Of a DNA stretch of 64,000 nucleotides, positions 60,332-64,000 are shown piece after piece. Source of the stretch: Oscillatoria sp. SIO1A7 (GTDB lineage: Bacteria; Cyanobacteriota; Cyanobacteriia; Cyanobacteriales; Laspinemataceae). Both the position numbers and the translations under genes were made by a program. Location: the NCBI GenBank assembly GCA_010672965.1, contig JAAHFN010000022.1, positions 241,392 through 305,391 of the forward strand, given 5' to 3'. Position 1 is the first letter of the stretch. Each line of letters begins with the position of its first letter. The notes beneath the pieces are model-generated. The model made no database searches. It saw only the letters and a program-made list of their open reading frames with translations, and was not told where the DNA came from.

Positions 60332-61660
60332 ATGGCTATCGATATCGACTTGGAACTGCTGCAAAATTCTTTTGACGAACAAGCATATGCTGCAGCTAAC
60401 CCAGATGTCGCAGAAGCAGTAGGTCAGGGAGCTTTTTCTTCCGGCTTGGAACATTACGCCTTCTTTGGAGAAAGTGAAGGGCGATCGCTTTTTAGCACAG
60501 CCAATCCGGGCGTAGCGATTAACTTTAGCGAGCAAGGGTATCTAAACCTATACGCTGATGTCGCCGCAGCCGTGGTCGCTGAAGTCTTCAACTCCGCCTT
60601 AGAACACTTTCTCCTCTTTGGAGAATCAGAGAATCGAGGATTGGATTTCGGCGATTTCGACGATTTCGATGATGACGACGATTTCGACGATGATGACGAC
60701 GATTTCGACGACTTCGATGATGACGACGATTTCGATGATGACGACGATTTCGACGATGATGATGATGATGATGAGGATGACGACGATTTCGACGATGATG
60801 ATGATGATGAGGATGACGATGATTTCGATGATGAAGAAGATGATGATGAGGATGACGATGATTTCGATGATGAAGAAGATGATGATGAGGATGACGATGA
60901 TTTCGACGATGATTTCGACGATGATTTCGACGATGATTTCGACGATGATTTCGACGATGATTTCGACGATAATTTCGACGATGACTTTGACGATGGTGTC
61001 GGCGACGAATTAGACGCGCTAAGCGAGTTCTTTGATGAAGCTTCTTATTTAGCCTTTAACCCCGATGTAGCAGAAGCAGTCGCCGCTGGTATTATCTCTG
61101 CTTTTGAACATTATTTCGTATTCGGACAAAACGAGGGTCGCGATGGCTTTACTACTCAGAATCCCGGCACGGCAATTGATTTTAACGAACAAGCTTATTT
61201 AGCCTTTAACTCTGATGTAGCAGCAGCCGTTACAGAAGGTCTTTTCAGTTCCGGTTTGGAACATTTTCTGCGCTTCGGACAATCCGAGCCACGACGCTTT
61301 TCTGAGGAGGATCCGTCTCAAGCTCCCGGTCTAGCGCAAAATGGCGATATTCTTACGGGACAAACTGGATCTGAGATTGCCGCTCTGGGGTCAAGCGATA
61401 TCGATCCGCTAACGGGTAGTTCCACCCTAAATAACGCTGGTATTAACTCGGGAAGCACCCTAGAGATTTTGTCTGCAGGTGTTAGCAATCCTGACTTGGC
61501 ATCAATTGAAAACTTTGGCTCTGTGGATGACGCGATACTAGCTGGAGCCCTAAACAATAATCAGATTAATACTTTCGATACTGCTGGCGACCTGGGAGAT
61601 CTGGGAGGTACGATAGATTTTGCACAACTCGCTTCCGCTGGGGATTTGGTGCTAATCTAG
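60332..61660 (+). CDS. Asp-rich repeat protein, probable calcium-binding or surface protein
   Basis: The protein is 442 residues from the ATG at 60332 (AGGAG 10 nt upstream). Four copies of a ~45-residue unit, of the form FDEQAYAAANPDVAEAV...SGLEHYAFFGESEGR, occur as two before and two after a central Asp/Phe tract. Similar units occur in large cyanobacterial exoproteins. The central region (about 107-228) is almost entirely Asp, with spaced Phe and Glu (DDDFDD), encoded by GATGACGACGATTTC-like repeats. The C-terminal ~110 residues (GDILTGQTGSEIAALGSSDI) resemble RTX-protein tails. There is no classical signal peptide, so type I export is plausible. It is divergent from the sigma/CHAT operon. 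Confidence 0.85.
   Translation: MAIDIDLELLQNSFDEQAYAAANPDVAEAVGQGAFSSGLEHYAFFGESEGRSLFSTANPGVAINFSEQGYLNLYADVAAAVVAEVFNSALEHFLLFGESENRGLDFGDFDDFDDDDDFDDDDDDFDDFDDDDDFDDDDDFDDDDDDDEDDDDFDDDDDDEDDDDFDDEEDDDEDDDDFDDEEDDDEDDDDFDDDFDDDFDDDFDDDFDDDFDDNFDDDFDDGVGDELDALSEFFDEASYLAFNPDVAEAVAAGIISAFEHYFVFGQNEGRDGFTTQNPGTAIDFNEQAYLAFNSDVAAAVTEGLFSSGLEHFLRFGQSEPRRFSEEDPSQAPGLAQNGDILTGQTGSEIAALGSSDIDPLTGSSTLNNAGINSGSTLEILSAGVSNPDLASIENFGSVDDAILAGALNNNQINTFDTAGDLGDLGGTIDFAQLASAGDLVLI
60646..61005. repeat. GATGACGAC/GATTTCGAC coding microsatellite
   Basis: A 360-bp tract of trinucleotide-based repeats encoding Asp with periodic Phe or Glu. A 48-bp unit near 60827-60900 is tandemly duplicated. Confidence 0.9.
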
Positions 61661-61686
61661 AATCTAGGCTGTAGCGGTAATCTGTC

Positions 61687-61829
61687 TATAGCGGTTCTCA
61701 AATTGATGTGAGGTGTCTGGGGGATGCAATATCCCAATATGAGAATCCCCGTTCTACAGCAGAGATAGTCAAGGGGCATGCTGTCGCCCCTACCCTATCG
61801 TTTATTGCACTTATTTGAGAAACGCTATA
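61687..61829. mobile_element. Family A palindromic element
   Basis: 143 bp, TATAGCGGTTCTCAAATTGA ... ATTTGAGAAACGCTATA. Confidence 0.88.
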
Positions 61830-61919
61830 GGACTTACGCAACGGCACTACAGGGAGGGGCAACCACGGGGGGATTGCCCCTACAATCCGCCTTAGCCACG
61901 GATCTTTTGCGTAAGTCCT
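61829..61919. mobile_element. Family E palindromic element
   Basis: 91 bp, AGGACTTACGCAACGG ... TTTTGCGTAAGTCCT, directly joined to the preceding family A copy. Confidence 0.8.
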
Positions 61920-62272
61920 ACTGTCGATAAATTTACCGCTACTTCTGCATTCCCTCCCTCGCCTCGGGTTCCGCATATATCTGTCCCTAATTCGTCACAG
62001 ATATATAAAGGGTATTACAGTCACAAATTAAATACTCTAGTGGTAATGCGATCGCTTACCCTGCGATAAGAACTAGCAATCAATAACTGATTTTTCATAT
62101 ATAACGCCAACGGCTCTCAGCTTAAAAGGGATAAAAGCTGAGAGCTTTTCTTATTTGTATGTATCGATCGTTGGGCATTGGGAAGAGCGGACCCTACGCC
62201 CCGGAGGGCGGGCTACGCCTACGACAGGCTCAGGATAAAATTGGGAATTGGGCAGAGATGGGGAAGGGTGGG
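61920..62272. other. Intergenic region with a terminator-like hairpin
   Basis: Stem GCTCTCAGCTT / AAGCTGAGAGC with a T-rich tail at 62113-62150. It may be an intrinsic terminator or a family built from AGCTGAAA heptamers. Otherwise there is nothing gene-like. Confidence 0.5.
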
Positions 62273-62420
62273 AAGCTTTCAAGGGTATGTTTTTTGTAAT
62301 TGCCCTTTTTGATGTTGTCGTTGGAACCCTTAATTTTTTGGGCGAAGCATTCCAATACATTAATTTTTTTTATTAGCAAAAGTTATCTAGAGAATGCTAG
62401 AGAATGCTGTCGCCCCTACA
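62273..62420. mobile_element. Family H fragment with a family A-like core
   Basis: Left end GCTTTCAAGGGTATGTTTTT as at 37489, then gggcgaagcattccaatac and gaatgctgtcgcccctac. The right end is missing. Confidence 0.6.
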
Positions 62421-62815
62421 CCTTATTACTGCGCTAGATCCGGCTCGGTTCTTTACTCGAAAATATCAAATCTAAAAAACCTACCCGGAGGTAAGCTCCC
62501 TTCTCCCCTGCCTCAAAGGTCCCCATGCCAAATTCCCAAGAAAGCAGTCAGCGGTCAGCAGGAGGCGGTCAGCAGGAGGCGGTCATGCTAAAAGCAGAAG
62601 AGCGCAGCCTGCGCTCTTGCGCATAAGCTAAAAGCTGAAAGCTGAAAGCTGAAAGCTGAAAGCTTTTTTGCCCCATGCCCCATGCCCCATGCCCCATGCC
62701 CCATGCCCCATGCCCCATGCCCCAATGCTGACTTTGACTTTCTGACCCTATTTGTGTAAAGATATCTTAAGGTTCAACCTAACCTACCTTAATCTCTAGT
62801 TAAAGCAAAATCCCC
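62421..62815. repeat. Heptamer arrays upstream of desB
   Basis: GTCAGCAGGAGGCG duplications (62549-62584), GCTGAAA heptamers (62630-62662) and CCATGCC heptamers (62671-62725) precede the desaturase. The last 60 bp (tgtaaagatatcttaaggt...) are the likely promoter and leader. Confidence 0.7.
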
Positions 62816-63892
62816 GTGCAAGCAAATACCGTCGAGTTACCAGGGTCTGGGAAAGAGAAAGCCTCTTCCAGGACCGCAGAACTACCATTTACGCTACAGG
62901 AATTGAGAGCAGCAATTCCGGCCTACTGCTTCGAGCCCTCCGTCTGGAGATCGTTATCTTACTTTTTTCTAGATATCCTTATAGTCAGCGGGCTCTATGC
63001 CTTGGCTTACACCTTAGATTCCTGGTATTTTTGGCCGGCCTTCTGGCTCGCTCAAGGCACAATGTTTTGGGCGCTATTTGTGGTCGGGCACGACTGCGGT
63101 CATCGCTCCTTTTCCCGATACAAGTGGCTCAACGATTTAGTTGGCCATCTCTCCCACACGCCAATCCTGGTTCCCTTCCACGGATGGCGCATTAGCCACC
63201 GCACTCACCACCAAAATACCGGCAACATCGATACGGATGAAAGCTGGTATCCGGTTACGGAGTCGAAGTACAGGGAGATGGATGAACTTGAAAAGTTTGC
63301 CCGCTACAAGATGGTCTTGTTTCTCTATCCCCTGTATCTTTTTAAACGCTCTCCCGGCAGACAGGGCACCCACTTTAATCCCAAGAGCGCTCTGTTTAAG
63401 CCGTCGGAGAAATGGGACGTTATAACCAGTACGGTTTGCTGGACATTAATGGTTGCCTTGCTTGCCTTCCTCACCTATCAATGGGGCTGGATGTGGCTGC
63501 TAAAATACTATCTCGGCCCCTATGTTGTATTTGTGATGTGGCTGGATTTGGTAACTTTTCTCCACCACACGGATCCCGATATTCCCTGGTATTTTAATGA
63601 AGATTGGTATTTTCTCAAAGGGGCGGTATCTACTATCGACCACGATTATGGGTTTATTAACAATATTCACCACAATATAGGCACCCATGTGGTTCACCAT
63701 ATATTCCTCAGCATGCCCCACTACCATCTAAAAACGGCAACGGAGGCAGTGAAACCTATTTTGGGAGATTACTACCGCAAGTCAGAGCGATCTATTTTTG
63801 AGGCTTTCTGGCGCGGTTACAAAAATTGCTATTTCGTGCCGGACGAAGGCTCTCCAGTTTATTACCAAACAGATAGTAAAAAAGACTCATAG
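62816..63892 (+). CDS. desB: Omega-3 (delta-15) fatty acid desaturase
   Basis: This 358-residue membrane di-iron enzyme introduces the omega-3 double bond into glycerolipid acyl chains, usually in response to cold. The three histidine boxes are present: HDCGH at 92-96, HRTHH at 128-132 and HVVHH near 294-298. The stretches HLSHTPILVPFHGWRISHRT, NTGNIDTDESWYPVTES, LFKPSEKWDVITSTV and MWLDLVTFLHHTDPDIPWY are close to what I recall of cyanobacterial DesB, clearly nearer to it than to DesA. Two hydrophobic hairpins surround the boxes. The start is GTG at 62816; the first in-frame ATG lies well inside the protein. It appears monocistronic. Confidence 0.93.
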   Translation: MQANTVELPGSGKEKASSRTAELPFTLQELRAAIPAYCFEPSVWRSLSYFFLDILIVSGLYALAYTLDSWYFWPAFWLAQGTMFWALFVVGHDCGHRSFSRYKWLNDLVGHLSHTPILVPFHGWRISHRTHHQNTGNIDTDESWYPVTESKYREMDELEKFARYKMVLFLYPLYLFKRSPGRQGTHFNPKSALFKPSEKWDVITSTVCWTLMVALLAFLTYQWGWMWLLKYYLGPYVVFVMWLDLVTFLHHTDPDIPWYFNEDWYFLKGAVSTIDHDYGFINNIHHNIGTHVVHHIFLSMPHYHLKTATEAVKPILGDYYRKSERSIFEAFWRGYKNCYFVPDEGSPVYYQTDSKKDS

Positions 63893-63905
63893 CCCAAGAT
63901 ATAGT

Positions 63906-64000
63906 TATATCGAATCCTGTTCAACAGTCACAATATTTGTAGGGGCGGTGCCCCCGTGCCCGCCCCGGCCGCCTAGACCAACCGGGGCGGGCACGGGGGA
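63906..64000. mobile_element. Family B palindromic element (cut by window end)
   Basis: TATATCGAATCCTGTTCAAC then the GC-rich arms gggcggtgcccccgtgcccg and the start of the complement. The right end lies beyond the window. Confidence 0.75.

Noticed and set aside
60618..61013. Met/Thr/Ser-rich frame across the Asp-rich tract
   Set aside because: It is a +1 reading of the GATGAC repeats inside a well supported gene.

Overview
The window is chromosomal DNA from a cyanobacterium, most likely a filamentous, Oscillatoria/Microcoleus-like lineage. The evidence is the abundance of HIP1 octamers (GCGATCGC), the gene content (a DesB-type omega-3 desaturase, a COP23 protein, DUF1822, a PEP-CTERM protein, CHAT proteins and giant kinase/AAA/GAF/histidine-kinase proteins), and intergenic DNA full of heptamer repeats and small palindromic elements. 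I recognise no transposase gene, tRNA or rRNA. The organism call is an inference.

Layout. 1-12303: three tandem minus-strand paralogues of a Ser/Thr kinase-AAA-TPR-GAF-histidine kinase, the first cut by the window edge; a decayed histidine-kinase end and a relic CRISPR-like repeat tract follow. 14059-18925: a small secreted PAN-like protein, sdhA-sdhC and dprA. 20003-25351: a PEP-CTERM protein between inverted repeats, a membrane-anchored metallophosphoesterase, an aldehyde dehydrogenase and an NTF2-like protein. 25680-29756: an AAA ATPase/DUF4435 pair that looks like a PARIS (AriA/AriB) anti-phage module, then a DNA-methyltransferase-like gene. 30108-38806: a peptide-type ABC binding lipoprotein, a type IV pilin with a decayed duplicate, a Uma2 protein, cobyrinate a,c-diamide synthase and two YcgL-like nucleotidyltransferases. 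39274-47084: a small gene with its own promoter and terminator, then a COP23 protein and four exported trypsin-like proteases with different C-terminal modules (none, TPR, TPR, WD40 plus a duplicated domain), facing a membrane Ser/Thr kinase. 48898-51509: a graveyard of small genes: a nucleotidyltransferase broken by two elements, an antitoxin-like gene with a broken PIN toxin, an orphan Dnd-associated protein 4 homologue and a truncated Rpn/DUF4351 gene.

52072-59872 is the most system-like region. It is a translationally coupled minus-strand operon of an ECF-like sigma factor, a DUF1822 protein, a CHAT-TPR membrane protein and an exported TPR protein. It is followed, beyond two inserted elements, by a TPS-secretion-domain/CHAT fusion. 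Upstream and divergent lies an Asp-rich repeat protein, with a perfect 23-bp inverted repeat between the two. The window ends with desB.

Non-coding architecture. At least nine small palindromic (MITE-like) families can be told apart by their ends. I label them A to I. Family F has clean 9-bp target duplications; most others end in TA. They nest inside each other, break genes, lie next to start codons, and in one case form an in-frame 150-bp insert inside a TPR gene.
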